A DNA stretch of 64,000 nucleotides from Massilia agri (GTDB lineage Bacteria > Pseudomonadota > Gammaproteobacteria > Burkholderiales > Burkholderiaceae_D): assembly GCF_024753255.1 (NCBI RefSeq), contig NZ_JANUHA010000007.1, positions 186,001 to 250,000 of the forward strand, read 5' to 3'. The position numbers were made by a program, and so were the translations under genes. Below the pieces are notes generated by a model. It saw nothing but the letters and a program-made list of their open reading frames with translations, did no database searches and was not told the origin of the DNA. This document shows, piece after piece, positions 21,250 to 30,271 of this stretch (positions within the stretch are counted from its first letter, which is position 1; every line of letters starts with the position of its first letter).

Positions 21250-21984
21250 ATGGACGAAGAACTGCAGGCCTTCCGGCCCGATCCCGCGGACGTGACGCCC
21301 CTGTACATCCAGCTGGCGAACAAGCTGTCGAACGCGATCGGCAAGGGCCGCTGGCGCCCCAACGAAGCCCTGCCCTCCGAGCGCACCTTGTCCGGCATGC
21401 TGAGCATCTCGCGCGTCACCGCGCGCAAGGCGATCGACCTCCTGTGCGAGCGCGGCGTCCTGACCCGCGTGCGCGGTTCCGGCACCTACATCACGCCCAA
21501 GCTCGAGCAACCCCTGTCGCGGCTGTCCAGCTTTTCCGAGGAACTCAGCCAGCGCGGCGCGAAGGCCGGCTCGATCTGGCTGTCGCGCGAACTTGGCGCC
21601 GCCACGCCGCTCGAGATGCTGTCGCTGGGCCTGTCGCCGAACACGCCGGTGGTCCGGCTCAAGCGCCTGCGCACCGCCGACGAGATCGTGATGGCGATCG
21701 AGACCTCCACCATCCCGGCCGTCTACATGCCAGACCCGCAGGCGGTCGGCGATTCGCTCTACGACTACCTGGAAGAGCGCGGCATCCACCCGGTGCGCGC
21801 CCTGCAGCACATCCGCGCGGTCAACGCCAGCGCCGCGCAGGCGCGCCTGACCGACCTGGCGCCGAACACCGCCATGCTGCACATCACACGGGTGAGCTAT
21901 CTCGGCTCCGGCGCCGCCGTCGAGCTGACCCATTCCTGGTTCCGCAGCGACTACTACGGCTACGTGACCGAGTCGCAGCGATAA
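21250..21984 (+). CDS. GntR-family regulator with UTRA domain (NagR/HutC type)
   Basis: 244 residues. Winged helix at about 15-85: PLYIQLANKLSNAIGKG, LPSERTLSGMLSISRVTARKAI, RGSGTYITPK. The UTRA ligand domain (about 100-240) carries SSFSEELSQRG, VVRLKRLRTADE and HPVRALQHIRA. UTRA domains of this type bind glucosamine-6-P or GlcNAc-6-P. It is divergent from the NagP-like gene and 38 bp ahead of the hexosaminidase gene, and is probably the local amino-sugar repressor. A close paralogue is encoded at 24678. Confidence 0.92.
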   Translation: MDEELQAFRPDPADVTPLYIQLANKLSNAIGKGRWRPNEALPSERTLSGMLSISRVTARKAIDLLCERGVLTRVRGSGTYITPKLEQPLSRLSSFSEELSQRGAKAGSIWLSRELGAATPLEMLSLGLSPNTPVVRLKRLRTADEIVMAIETSTIPAVYMPDPQAVGDSLYDYLEERGIHPVRALQHIRAVNASAAQARLTDLAPNTAMLHITRVSYLGSGAAVELTHSWFRSDYYGYVTESQR

Positions 21985-22022
21985 ACCCTTTGAACAAGCC
22001 CCCCTTCAAGCACGGAGCACCG

Positions 22023-23525
22023 ATGAGCCAGACAAGCCTGGACCCGCAGTACAGGAAAATCGCCGGACAGCTGATGATGATCCGCTTCCCCGGCACCGAA
22101 CTCGATGCCGCAACGGGCGCTTTCCTGCGCGAGAACAGCATCGGCGGCGTCTGCCTCTTCAGAGGCAATATGCGCGACGCCGAACAGGTCCGCGCGCTCA
22201 CGGCCGCCCTGCGCGACGCAATGGGGCCCGAGGCCCTGATCGCGATCGACCAGGAAGGCGGCGCCGTGGTGCGCTCGACCTGGCTGCCGCCGCCGCCCGC
22301 GGCGATGGGACTGGGCGCCGCCGGCGACCTGGAGCTCGCGCGCCAGACCGGCGCGGCCGTCGCGCGCGCGGTCAGGTCGCTCGGCTTCAACTGGAACTTC
22401 GCACCGGTGCTCGACCTGAACACCAATCCCGTCAATCCCGTGATCGCCGAACGCTCCTTCGGCGCCGAGCCCGTACGCGCGACCGAACTGGCCCTGGCCT
22501 GGATGGAAGGCAGCCAGGCGCAGGGCGTGGCCTGCTGCGTCAAGCACTTCCCGGGCCACGGCGACACCCATGTCGACTCGCACCGCGAGCTGCCCGTCGT
22601 GGACAAGCCGCTGGCAGAACTGGAACGCTTCGAGTTCCTCCCTTTCCGCATGGCCGCGCCCCACGCGCCCGCCATCATGAGCGCCCACATCGTCTACCCC
22701 AGCCTCGATCCCGACTATCCCGCCACCATGTCCCGTCCCATCCTCGGCGGCCTGCTGCGCGAGGCCTGGGACTACCGCGGCGTCATCATCACCGACGGCA
22801 TGGACATGCATGCGATCGCCGGGCGCTACGGCGCCGGCCAGGCGGCGGTGCAGGCGCTCCAGGCGGGGGCCGACATGGTGATGGCGCTCGGCACCCGCGA
22901 GACCCAGGAAGAGACGCTGGCCGCGATCGCGCATGCCCTCGCTTCCAGCGCCGTTCCGCCTAGGGAAGCGGCGCAGCGGCGCGCCAGGCTGACCGCGCTC
23001 GCCGCGCGCTATCCCTGCCTCCAGGCGCCCTACGACGAGGAAGCCGCCGACCGGCAGCGCATGGTCGAGGGCTGGCGCCGCGGCCTCACCGCCTATCGCG
23101 CACCACGACGCCCGCCACCGGGCGCCCCGCTGCGCTTGGTCGCGCGCCGCGACGTGGTGAGCGATGGCGTGTCGGAGGCGGGCGTGCCGGCCGACGTGAT
23201 CGCCGCCTGCCTGAGCGGACTGGGCGCGCTCGATCTGGTGACCTTCGTCGACGAGGACGGCTTCGACTGGGATGCGCTGCCGGACGACGGCAGCTACACC
23301 ATCCTCGCCTCCACCTCGCGCCTGCGCTATGGAGAGCATGCACGGCGCAACTGGCGGCCGGACCTGCACCTGGCCCTGTGGAACCCCTATCACGCGCTGG
23401 ACATCGACGCGCCGGCCCTGATCACCTACGGCTTCGCGATGCCGGCCCTCGAGGCGGTCCGGGACTGGCTGGACGGCCGCCTCGATGCAGAGGGCGTCAT
23501 TCCCGTTCCGGGATTCGCCCCCTGA
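22023..23525 (+). CDS. nagZ: Beta-N-acetylhexosaminidase, glycoside hydrolase family 3 (NagZ type)
   Basis: 500 residues. The GH3 barrel (1-340) has IAIDQEGG, the NagZ signature KHFPGHGDTHVDSH (174-187) whose Asp/His dyad is the acid/base, and Asp258 in IITDGMDM as nucleophile. A further ~150 residues form a second alpha/beta domain, as in two-domain NagZ enzymes of Bacillus; E. coli NagZ has only the barrel (~340). No signal peptide is seen, so it should be cytoplasmic. It releases GlcNAc from chitobiose or from muropeptides. Co-directional with the UTRA regulator and flanked by chitin-type genes, it most likely cleaves imported chito-oligomers. Confidence 0.93.
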   Translation: MSQTSLDPQYRKIAGQLMMIRFPGTELDAATGAFLRENSIGGVCLFRGNMRDAEQVRALTAALRDAMGPEALIAIDQEGGAVVRSTWLPPPPAAMGLGAAGDLELARQTGAAVARAVRSLGFNWNFAPVLDLNTNPVNPVIAERSFGAEPVRATELALAWMEGSQAQGVACCVKHFPGHGDTHVDSHRELPVVDKPLAELERFEFLPFRMAAPHAPAIMSAHIVYPSLDPDYPATMSRPILGGLLREAWDYRGVIITDGMDMHAIAGRYGAGQAAVQALQAGADMVMALGTRETQEETLAAIAHALASSAVPPREAAQRRARLTALAARYPCLQAPYDEEAADRQRMVEGWRRGLTAYRAPRRPPPGAPLRLVARRDVVSDGVSEAGVPADVIAACLSGLGALDLVTFVDEDGFDWDALPDDGSYTILASTSRLRYGEHARRNWRPDLHLALWNPYHALDIDAPALITYGFAMPALEAVRDWLDGRLDAEGVIPVPGFAP

Positions 23526-23534
23526 ACGACGCCC

Positions 23535-24515
23535 TTACTTCAGGCCAAAGGCGCGGGCATACTCGCCCGCCGCCACATCGAGTCCGCTGCACACGGGGCT
23601 GGCCGCGGTCACGGGTTCGGTGCACGGCGTATCGCGGTCGAGCGACCAGTAGTGCAGGCCGGCCAGCCCCATGCGCTCGGCCGCTTCCGTCATCACGCGC
23701 GCGTCCTCGATCGTGGTCTGGTTGTCCGGCCTGTCGTTCTCGCCGATCATGGCCGTGATCGCGAGCTGCGACAGCGGCACCTTGTAGCGTTCGTTCACAT
23801 TGCGCACCGCCTGGATCGCCGAGCGCCCCATGTCGCACTTGCCGCTATCGCCCACCACGCAGTTGGCGGGCTTGCCGGTGTCGTGGTTCATCACCATCAG
23901 GTTGATGACGTAGTCCTCGATGCCGCTCTTGCGCAGCTGGCGCAGCACCATCTGCCCGGTCTCGTTGAGGCTGCGGCGGCTGCCGTCCGAGGCGGCGACG
24001 GTCGCGATGGTGAAGCTGTAGCGCAGCTTCGGATGCTTCTGCTGGGCGTAGCGCACCTGCTTGAGCAGGCTCGCCACCTGCTTCTCGGTCTGCCCGGTCT
24101 CGATGTCGAAGTCGAAACCGGCCAGCATCGGCGACATATAGCGCGCCACGAAGCGGTCCATGCCGGCGCGCGTGGTGCAGGTGAAGATGCCTTCGGCGCC
24201 GCCGGTCGAGATCACATAGGGCACGCCCGCCTTCACGAAGGCCGGAACATTGGCCCGCATGAGCGCGTCCGCATCCGGCCTGCCCCAGGTCTCCTTGCCG
24301 CATTCGCCGGTCGCGAAGGCCAGCGAAACGGTCGCGTTGCCGTACATGGCTTTGCCATCGTTGACGTAGGGCGCGCGCACGCCACCATGTGCGGCGGCGA
24401 GCACCAGGTCCTCGCCCAGGTGCTGGGGCACGTGCTTGTAGGGCCCGCGCATCAGGGGCGCCGCCTGGACGCTGGTCGCAAGCGCCAGCAGGATGCAAAC
24501 AGCTTTCAGCTTCAT
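23535..24515 (-). CDS. Exported glycoside hydrolase family 18 (chitinase-like) protein
   Basis: 326 residues from the ATG at 24515 (GAGG seven bases ahead; ATG 24521 is too close). The signal peptide MKLKAVCILLALATSVQAA is followed by a GH18-like barrel. LAGFDFDIETG gives the catalytic DxDxE motif (Asp135, Asp137, Glu139), and YVINLMVMNHD and LHYWSLDRDTPC fit the later strands of bacterial family-18 chitinases. There is no separate chitin-binding module. It is convergent with nagZ (9 bp) and divergent from the second UTRA regulator. It likely acts on chitin fragments in the periplasm or outside the cell; activity is inferred from the intact motif. Confidence 0.85.
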   Translation of the reverse strand: MKLKAVCILLALATSVQAAPLMRGPYKHVPQHLGEDLVLAAAHGGVRAPYVNDGKAMYGNATVSLAFATGECGKETWGRPDADALMRANVPAFVKAGVPYVISTGGAEGIFTCTTRAGMDRFVARYMSPMLAGFDFDIETGQTEKQVASLLKQVRYAQQKHPKLRYSFTIATVAASDGSRRSLNETGQMVLRQLRKSGIEDYVINLMVMNHDTGKPANCVVGDSGKCDMGRSAIQAVRNVNERYKVPLSQLAITAMIGENDRPDNQTTIEDARVMTEAAERMGLAGLHYWSLDRDTPCTEPVTAASPVCSGLDVAAGEYARAFGLK

Positions 24516-24677
24516 CGTCATTCCTCATGCATGCCGGCGCCACATAGAGCGGTCCGGCGGGTTAGCGCCCCTGCGGGCGTCGGATCGGAACATGGCCGCA
24601 TTTCGCGAATGCGGCGTGCATGTTTTTTGGTATGATCATCAGCTGCCCAAGCAAGAATTTACCTAAGGAAACATCTG

Positions 24678-25424
24678 ATGAGTCCGCTCCTGGGGATCAT
24701 GCAAACCGTCGCCGCGGGCGGAAACCTGCCTCTTTACCAGCAGCTCGAGATCGCGCTGCGGCAGGCGATCGAGCAGCACCTCTTCGGCCCCAATCGGGCC
24801 TTGCCGGCCGAGCGGCAGCTGGCCACCGAGCTGGGCATCTCGCGCATTACCGTGCGCAAGGCCATCGACGGCCTGGTGGCGGACGGGATCCTGGCGCGTA
24901 CGCCGGGCTCCGGCACCTATATCAATGTGCATCCGCGGGTCGAAAAGAACTTCGCCAAGCTGACCTCGTTTTCGGAAGACATCCGCGCGCGCGGACAGGT
25001 CCCGAGCAGCCGCTGGCTCAAGCGCCAGGAAGGTTCGGTCACGCCGGAAGAAGCGCTGCGCTTCCGCCTTTCGCCCGGCGCGCCCGTCTACCGTTTCAAT
25101 CGCATCCGCTGCGCCGACGGCATCCCCATGTGCATCGAATACGCGACCCTGGTCAAGAGCGCCCTGGCCAGCATCGACGACGTCGACGCCTCGATGTACG
25201 AGGCGCTCGGCAAGACCGGCCACCGGCCGGTGCGCGCCCTGCAGCGCCTGTCCGCGATCGTCCTGAACCAGGAACAGGCCGAGCTGCTGGAATCCAAACC
25301 CGGCGCGGCGGGCCTGTGCGTGGAGCGGCTCGGTTTTCTCGCGGACGGGCGCGCCGTCGAGTTCTGCCGCTCCTTCTTCCGCGGCGACATGTACGACTTC
25401 GTCGCCGAACTCAACGCGCTGTAG
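24678..25424 (+). CDS. Second GntR-family regulator with UTRA domain
   Basis: 248 residues. Winged helix at about 18-88 (PLYQQLEIALRQAIEQ, LPAERQLATELGISRITVRKAI, PGSGTYINVH) and a UTRA domain from about 100 (LTSFSEDIRARG, VYRFNRIRCADG, RPVRALQRLSA). It shares architecture and many positions with the regulator at 21250 and is probably a duplicate with altered ligand or target. It is divergent from the GH18 gene; the 162-bp gap between them has a TGGTAT element (24630-24635). It is convergent with the halogenase gene (14 bp). Confidence 0.9.
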   Translation: MSPLLGIMQTVAAGGNLPLYQQLEIALRQAIEQHLFGPNRALPAERQLATELGISRITVRKAIDGLVADGILARTPGSGTYINVHPRVEKNFAKLTSFSEDIRARGQVPSSRWLKRQEGSVTPEEALRFRLSPGAPVYRFNRIRCADGIPMCIEYATLVKSALASIDDVDASMYEALGKTGHRPVRALQRLSAIVLNQEQAELLESKPGAAGLCVERLGFLADGRAVEFCRSFFRGDMYDFVAELNAL

Positions 25425-25438
25425 ATCGCGGCGCGGCT

Positions 25439-26989
25439 TCACGCGGCCCTTGCCTGCTCGCCGGCCGCGCGGTCGTACTCGCGCAAGACCTCCATGTGAT
25501 TGCGGAAATTCAGCGTGCAGCGGCGCAGGAATTCCTGCATCTCGCGCGCCTGCTGCTGGTAGGCCGGATTGGCCTGCGCGGGCGTCGGCGGCGGGAACAC
25601 GCCCATGCCGGCCAGCAGCGCATACCATGAGCCGATCGGGTAGTACTTGTCGAGGCCCTGGCGCGTGATCTCGGCGGCCAGGTCCCTGCCCCCGAGCCAG
25701 GTGTCGAAGACCTGGCGCAGCGAATCCGATACCGCGCCGGGGTCCCTGGCACGGTCGCGCCAGTAGGCGGTATCGGGGCGGCTGTTGGTCTTGTAGTGGG
25801 CGACGATGTAGTCGCGGTGCCCGTCGAAGTAGCCGTTCACCTCGCGGTTGTAGGCCTGGCGCGCGCGCTCGCCGTAGTCGCCCGCTGTAAGAATAGCCGC
25901 GAAGATCGCCGCCGCCGTCTGGGTCAGGAACAGCGCGGTCGCTTCCAGCGGCTCGAGGAATCCCTGCGACAGGCCGATCGCTACGCAGTTGCGGTTCCAA
26001 TGCTGCTCCACCCGCCCCACCTTCATCGCCAGGTGGCGCGCCGGCACATCCGACTCCAGCAGGCCCAGTCGTTCGCGCAGCTCGTATTCCGCCTGGTCGG
26101 CGCTGCAGTATGCCTTGCTGTAGACGTAGCCGTTGCCGTAGCGCGTAGTGAGCGGAATCTGCCACGCCCAGCCGTGCTTCAGGGCCGTGGACACCGTATG
26201 CGGCGCAATCTCGCCGTCGTGCGGGGTCGGCATGGCCACGGCCGCATCGTTGGCCAGGTCATTGGCATAGCTGTGGAAGGGTGTTTTCAGGGCCTTGTCG
26301 ATGAGCAGGCCCGTAAAGCCCGAGCAGTCGATGAACAGGTCGGCCGCGAACTCCTCCCCTTCTTGCGAGCGCACGCTGGCGATGTCGCCACGCGCATCGA
26401 GGTTCGACGCGACGATGTGGCACTGGCGGTGGCGCACGCCGCGCTCCAGCGCCTTCTTGCGCAGGAAGCGCGCCAGCAGGGTGGCGTCGAAATGGAAGCC
26501 GTAGTTCACCGTGAAGGGGAAGTGCTCGGGGGTGACCGGGGCCAGCTTGTTCCTGACCAGATGCGCGGACAGGAAGTAGTCGTTCGGCCAGCCTGGTGCA
26601 TCCACGCCGCGCAGGCGGGAGTGAACATTGTTCATGAAGACCGGCTGGGTGAGGTTGTCCACCATGGTCGAGAACTGGTGGAAGTAACTGGTGAATCCGG
26701 GCCGTGTCGACCAGCCGTCGAACGTGATGCCGCATTTGTAGGTCGCGTGGCAGGCCGGCATCCACTCGGATTCCGCGATGCGCAGCGTGTCGAAGAAGCG
26801 CTTGAGGGCGTGGGTCGAGCCTTCGCCGACGCCGATGGTCCCGACGACGGGCGACTCCAGCAGGGTGATGCCCACGCCCTGCATGGCGGTCGACTGCGCC
26901 AGGGTATCGGCCAGGATCAGGGCGCTCATCCAGCCCGCTGTTCCTCCGCCGACGATCACGATCTGCTTGATTTCCGAAGCGCTTTTCAT
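25439..26989 (-). CDS. Flavin-dependent tryptophan-halogenase family protein
   Basis: 516 residues. FAD-binding GGGTAGW at 14-20, the conserved Lys85 in CHATYKCGITF corresponding to the catalytic lysine of PrnA/RebH, and the halogenase hallmark WxWxIP as GWAWQIPL. QGFLEPLEATALFLTQ closes the family pattern. So all residues needed for halogenation are present. It lies downstream of a large TonB-dependent receptor and beside chitin genes, the usual place of a large uncharacterised subgroup in Caulobacter, Xanthomonas and Massilia. The substrate is unknown; free tryptophan is not assured. The adjoining repeat at 27023 separates it from the receptor gene. Confidence 0.92.
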   Translation of the reverse strand: MKSASEIKQIVIVGGGTAGWMSALILADTLAQSTAMQGVGITLLESPVVGTIGVGEGSTHALKRFFDTLRIAESEWMPACHATYKCGITFDGWSTRPGFTSYFHQFSTMVDNLTQPVFMNNVHSRLRGVDAPGWPNDYFLSAHLVRNKLAPVTPEHFPFTVNYGFHFDATLLARFLRKKALERGVRHRQCHIVASNLDARGDIASVRSQEGEEFAADLFIDCSGFTGLLIDKALKTPFHSYANDLANDAAVAMPTPHDGEIAPHTVSTALKHGWAWQIPLTTRYGNGYVYSKAYCSADQAEYELRERLGLLESDVPARHLAMKVGRVEQHWNRNCVAIGLSQGFLEPLEATALFLTQTAAAIFAAILTAGDYGERARQAYNREVNGYFDGHRDYIVAHYKTNSRPDTAYWRDRARDPGAVSDSLRQVFDTWLGGRDLAAEITRQGLDKYYPIGSWYALLAGMGVFPPPTPAQANPAYQQQAREMQEFLRRCTLNFRNHMEVLREYDRAAGEQARAA

Positions 26990-27022
26990 GGTGCGGCACT
27001 CCCAAAGTTATAGTCAAGCCCC

Positions 27023-27135
27023 GTAGGGTGGGCCTGGGCGGCCCCGCGGTCCTCCGCCCACGCGTTCAACTCACGCGTGCACCGTGGCGACGCCTGCTCT
27101 TGCTGAACGCATGGGCAAAGGATTGCCCACCCTAC
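27023..27135. repeat. Palindromic intergenic repeat, copy 1
   Basis: A 113-bp element bounded by GTAGGGTGGGC and its inverse GCCCACCCTAC. Inside it carries ACGCGTTCAAC and CTGAACGC near the two arms, so the whole can fold into a long hairpin. It sits between the TonB receptor stop and the halogenase start on the same strand. Copies 2-4 are at 32020, 61219 and 63250; copies 1 and 3 are most alike (shared GTGGCGACGC centre). It resembles REP/MITE-type elements moved by RAYT transposases; no transposase is in the window. Confidence 0.85.
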
Positions 27136-27162
27136 GAACCCATTAACCCGACAACATCGGAC

Positions 27163-29865
27163 TCAGAGCTTGCCGTTCAGGGTCAGGAACCACTGCCGGC
27201 CGTTGCGGTAGATCGATCCCGGCAGGTCCTGCGCGCCCGGGTTCTTGACGATCGAACGGTGCGTCGGGTTGTTCAGGTCCTTGCCGTCCAGGGACAGGCT
27301 GAGGTTCTCGCTGATCCGGTAGGAGAAGGTCGCCGACAGCGTGCCCACGGAATCCTGGAACTGGGCCGTGTTGCGGCTGAAGCCGTTCAGGAAGCCCGAG
27401 CGCCAGCTGTAGTTCACCCGCGCGCTGAACTGGTCGTTCTCGAAGTAGGCGCCGACGTTGGCCGCATTCTTCGACGCGCCGATCATCGTGCAGTCCGCAT
27501 ACTGTACGGCGCCGCAGGCCGAACCCGGCTTGCGTCCGGTCTCTTCGGCATCGGTGTAGGTGTAGTTCACGTTGTAGCCGAAGCCGAGCGGCAGGGTCTG
27601 GATATAGTTCAGCTCCACGCCCTTGACCTTGGCCGTCGAGTTGATCGGCGAACTGGTCTGGTACTCGGTATTGGCCTGGGCCTGCTGGTTGTAGTAGATG
27701 CCCGAGCTGGCGCCGTAGGAGACATAGCCGTCGATGTCGGCGTAGAACACGTTCGCGGCCAGCAGCGAGCGCGGTGCGAAGTACCAGTCGACGCCGACGT
27801 CGAAGTTGTCCGAGGTGATCGGCGCCAGGATCGGGTTGCCGGTGGTGCCGGTGCGCTGCTGGTCGCGCAGGTCGATGCCGGCCATGGCGCCCAGTTCCGG
27901 ACGCGCCAGGGTACGCGAGAGGCCCGAACGCAGGACCATGTCGCGCGAGATCTCGTAGCGGATGTTCAGGCTGGGCAGCACGTCCTTGTAGGTGTTCTCG
28001 TACTTGCGCGGTTCAAACGTGCCCGAAGGACCCATCTCGTACTTCAGCACGTCCTCCTTGGTGCGGGCGTAACGCACGCCGACATTGCCGGACAGGCCGG
28101 CGCCGTTGCCGAAGTCGGCCTGCACATAGGCCGAGGCGGTCGGCTCCTTGATGTCGAATTCGGCCTGGCGGCGACGCACCAGGAAGCCGGTGTACTTGCG
28201 CACCCAGTCGTTCACGCTCGCCTGGCTGAAGGTCCAGTAGTTCGAGCCGATCCCGGCCACGTCCTTGAGATGCTCGGGGAAGGTGGTCAGGCCGTACAGG
28301 GGCAGGTTCTTCGGATCGGTCAGTCCCGGCAGCGGGCCGTTGTCGATCACCGAGAGGCTGCGTTCGTGCCTGGCACCGCGCACGCCGAACTTGACGGTGC
28401 GGAAGAAGGAGTGGTCCAGGCTGCGCTCGAGGTCGAGCTGGGCATAGGTCTCCTCGTCCTTCGAGGTGACGTGGGAACCGAAGGTCCCCGGCACGCCGCC
28501 GTAGCCGCCGCCGATGGCGTGCTGGGCGCTGCCGGCGGTCACGTAGTTGATCGCCTTGTCCGGGCCATTGAGGGTGTAGCTGATGGCGCCGAAGGGAATC
28601 GGGTTGCTCAGGGCCCCGCTCTCGGTATTGCCCTTGCCCTTGGTGGTGCCGACCTTGCCGCTGACGGTCCACAGCTCGTTGATGCGGTACTTGCCGTCGA
28701 GGTTGACGAACTGCGACTGGCTCTCGGCGACCGGACGCGCGAAGATCTCCTGGATCGAGCCCGACATCTCGGCGCACACGGTGCAGTTGGCCGGTACGGT
28801 GGCCGACACCGAGGTGATCACGCCATTGCTGACGGTGCCCGTGATGTTCGACGCGGGGAAGGATGGCGCGGCCCAGGCATTGCCCAGGAAGCGGCCCATG
28901 GTCTGCATGAAGTTATGGTTGACGTTCGGCGCGTCCATCTTCGAATGGAAGACCGTCAGGTCGAGGTTCAGGTCCTTGTTCGGGCGGATCTGCAGGTCGA
29001 CCAGGCCGCCGGTGCGGGTGCGCTCCTGCTCGAACCAGGCGGTGCCGCCCAGGTAGTTGACGATCGCGCCGACCGAGCCGGGGATCGCGTTCGCGATCGG
29101 CGAGCCGGCTTCGACCTTGTCCCACCAGATCGAGTTTTCCTGGGCCACGCGGCTCAGGTGGCGCTTCTGGTGGAAAGCCTGGAACAGCACGCCGACGGTG
29201 GCCGCATCGTTGCGCCAGGCGACCATGCCGCTCAGCTGCGGGTCGGTCTTCTTGGCGTACTCGGAATGCATGGCGCCGACGCTGGCCTGGGCCGTGATGG
29301 TCTGCTTGCGCAGCAGGTCGAGGGGCTTGCGGGTCTCGATGTCGATCAGGCCCATGGCGCCGCCGTCGATCAGGCTGGCCTGCGAACCCTTGTAGACCGT
29401 CACGCGGCCGATCAGCTCGGACGGGAACAGGGTGAAGCTGACGCTGCGGCCGCCGGCGATGATGTTGTCCGAGAACCAGTCGCCGCTCGAGACCGAGTGG
29501 CCATTCAGGGTGGTCAGGGTCAGGGACGACGGAGTACCGCGCAGGGCCACGCGGTCGTTCTCGCCGAAGCTGCCTTCCGAGCCGCCGGCCGCGGCCACGC
29601 TCACGCCCGACAGGCGCTGCAGCGAGTCGGCGACGTTCTTGTCGGCCAGCTTGCCCACGTCTTCGGCGGTGATCACTTCAACATAGGAGTCGGCATTGCG
29701 GCGCTGGTTGATCGACTCCTGGACGGACGCCCGGATGCCCTGCACCACCACCGTGGTCGGTGCGTCGGTAGTGTCCTGCTGGGCGTTGGCGTTCAGGCTC
29801 AGCACCATCAGCGCCGCTGCGGCCGCGAATGGAGTGAGGTTGATTGTTTTTGTTTCACGCTGCAT
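27163..29865 (-). CDS. TonB-dependent outer-membrane receptor (chito-oligosaccharide type)
   Basis: 900 residues; AGGGGA six bases before the ATG. The signal peptide ends near ALMVLSLNANAQ. A TonB-box-like TTVVVQGIRA leads into the plug (about 40-180: SYVEVITAEDVGKLADKNVADSLQRL, VALRGTP, VTVYKGSQASLIDGGAMG). A long barrel follows to the C-terminus (QWFLTLNGKL). The SINQRRNADS and DVGKLADKN wording is typical of carbohydrate receptors in Caulobacterales, Xanthomonadales and Massilia. Its upstream region has repeated TGGTAT/ATACCA elements also found near the UTRA regulator genes. I infer uptake of chitin oligomers. Confidence 0.92.
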   Translation of the reverse strand: MQRETKTINLTPFAAAAALMVLSLNANAQQDTTDAPTTVVVQGIRASVQESINQRRNADSYVEVITAEDVGKLADKNVADSLQRLSGVSVAAAGGSEGSFGENDRVALRGTPSSLTLTTLNGHSVSSGDWFSDNIIAGGRSVSFTLFPSELIGRVTVYKGSQASLIDGGAMGLIDIETRKPLDLLRKQTITAQASVGAMHSEYAKKTDPQLSGMVAWRNDAATVGVLFQAFHQKRHLSRVAQENSIWWDKVEAGSPIANAIPGSVGAIVNYLGGTAWFEQERTRTGGLVDLQIRPNKDLNLDLTVFHSKMDAPNVNHNFMQTMGRFLGNAWAAPSFPASNITGTVSNGVITSVSATVPANCTVCAEMSGSIQEIFARPVAESQSQFVNLDGKYRINELWTVSGKVGTTKGKGNTESGALSNPIPFGAISYTLNGPDKAINYVTAGSAQHAIGGGYGGVPGTFGSHVTSKDEETYAQLDLERSLDHSFFRTVKFGVRGARHERSLSVIDNGPLPGLTDPKNLPLYGLTTFPEHLKDVAGIGSNYWTFSQASVNDWVRKYTGFLVRRRQAEFDIKEPTASAYVQADFGNGAGLSGNVGVRYARTKEDVLKYEMGPSGTFEPRKYENTYKDVLPSLNIRYEISRDMVLRSGLSRTLARPELGAMAGIDLRDQQRTGTTGNPILAPITSDNFDVGVDWYFAPRSLLAANVFYADIDGYVSYGASSGIYYNQQAQANTEYQTSSPINSTAKVKGVELNYIQTLPLGFGYNVNYTYTDAEETGRKPGSACGAVQYADCTMIGASKNAANVGAYFENDQFSARVNYSWRSGFLNGFSRNTAQFQDSVGTLSATFSYRISENLSLSLDGKDLNNPTHRSIVKNPGAQDLPGSIYRNGRQWFLTLNGKL

Positions 29866-29974
29866 GTGAGTCCCCTAAAAATGGATTGGCCGTCCACTAA
29901 ACAGCCAGTTTGTCGAACCTGCTCCTTGCGCCTCTACAGAAAACCAGTGTGTGACCAATATACAACTCTTCTAA

Positions 29975-30130
29975 TACCAAATCACTACCAATTTTCATAG
30001 GCATATGCGTTTTTGGTATGGACTGGTAGAGCTAGGCAAGCATGGGTGGGCAAGTGGTATCAGGGGAAATGCAGGCTCAGCAGTGCTTGGCTATTCGGCA
30101 AGCCGGGAAGACCACATGCAAAGTGGTATT
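29975..30130. promoter_or_regulatory. Promoter region of the TonB receptor with repeated TGGTA elements
   Basis: The 406-bp gap 29866-30271 contains no gene. Within 150 bp lie TACCA at 29975-29979 and 29986-29990, TGGTAT at 30014, TGGTA at 30024, and TGGTAT at 30055 and 30124, spaced unevenly but dense. Two pairs form direct repeats 10-11 bp apart, one helical turn. The same hexamer occurs upstream of the NagP-like gene and of the second UTRA regulator gene. I take these as candidate regulator half sites; the promoter itself is not clear. Confidence 0.4.
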
Positions 30131-30238
30131 AGCTAAACAGGATGGAAAGCGGCGCTAAACAATGTCGCAAAATGGAAACATTGCTGTGCTAGGCGCATGC
30201 TGGGGAGAGTCGGACCAGGGAGAGGCCCGGGAAGGATG

Positions 30239-30258
30239 CGAGGGCCGGAGCCCTCGCG
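30239..30258 (-). terminator. Hairpin after cdd
   Basis: An 8-bp perfect stem (GCGAGGGC / GCCCTCGC) with a 4-nt loop, 13 bases beyond the cdd stop on the minus strand. The following bases (ATCCTTCCC) are only moderately U-rich, so it is a weak or factor-assisted terminator of the six-gene deoxynucleoside operon. Confidence 0.45.
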
Positions 30259-30271
30259 GATGCAGGGTTGA

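Noticed and set aside
27028..30000. A 990-codon plus-strand frame opposite the first TonB receptor
   Set aside because: Same shadow effect; it also runs through repeat copy 1 and the promoter region, and has no domain.
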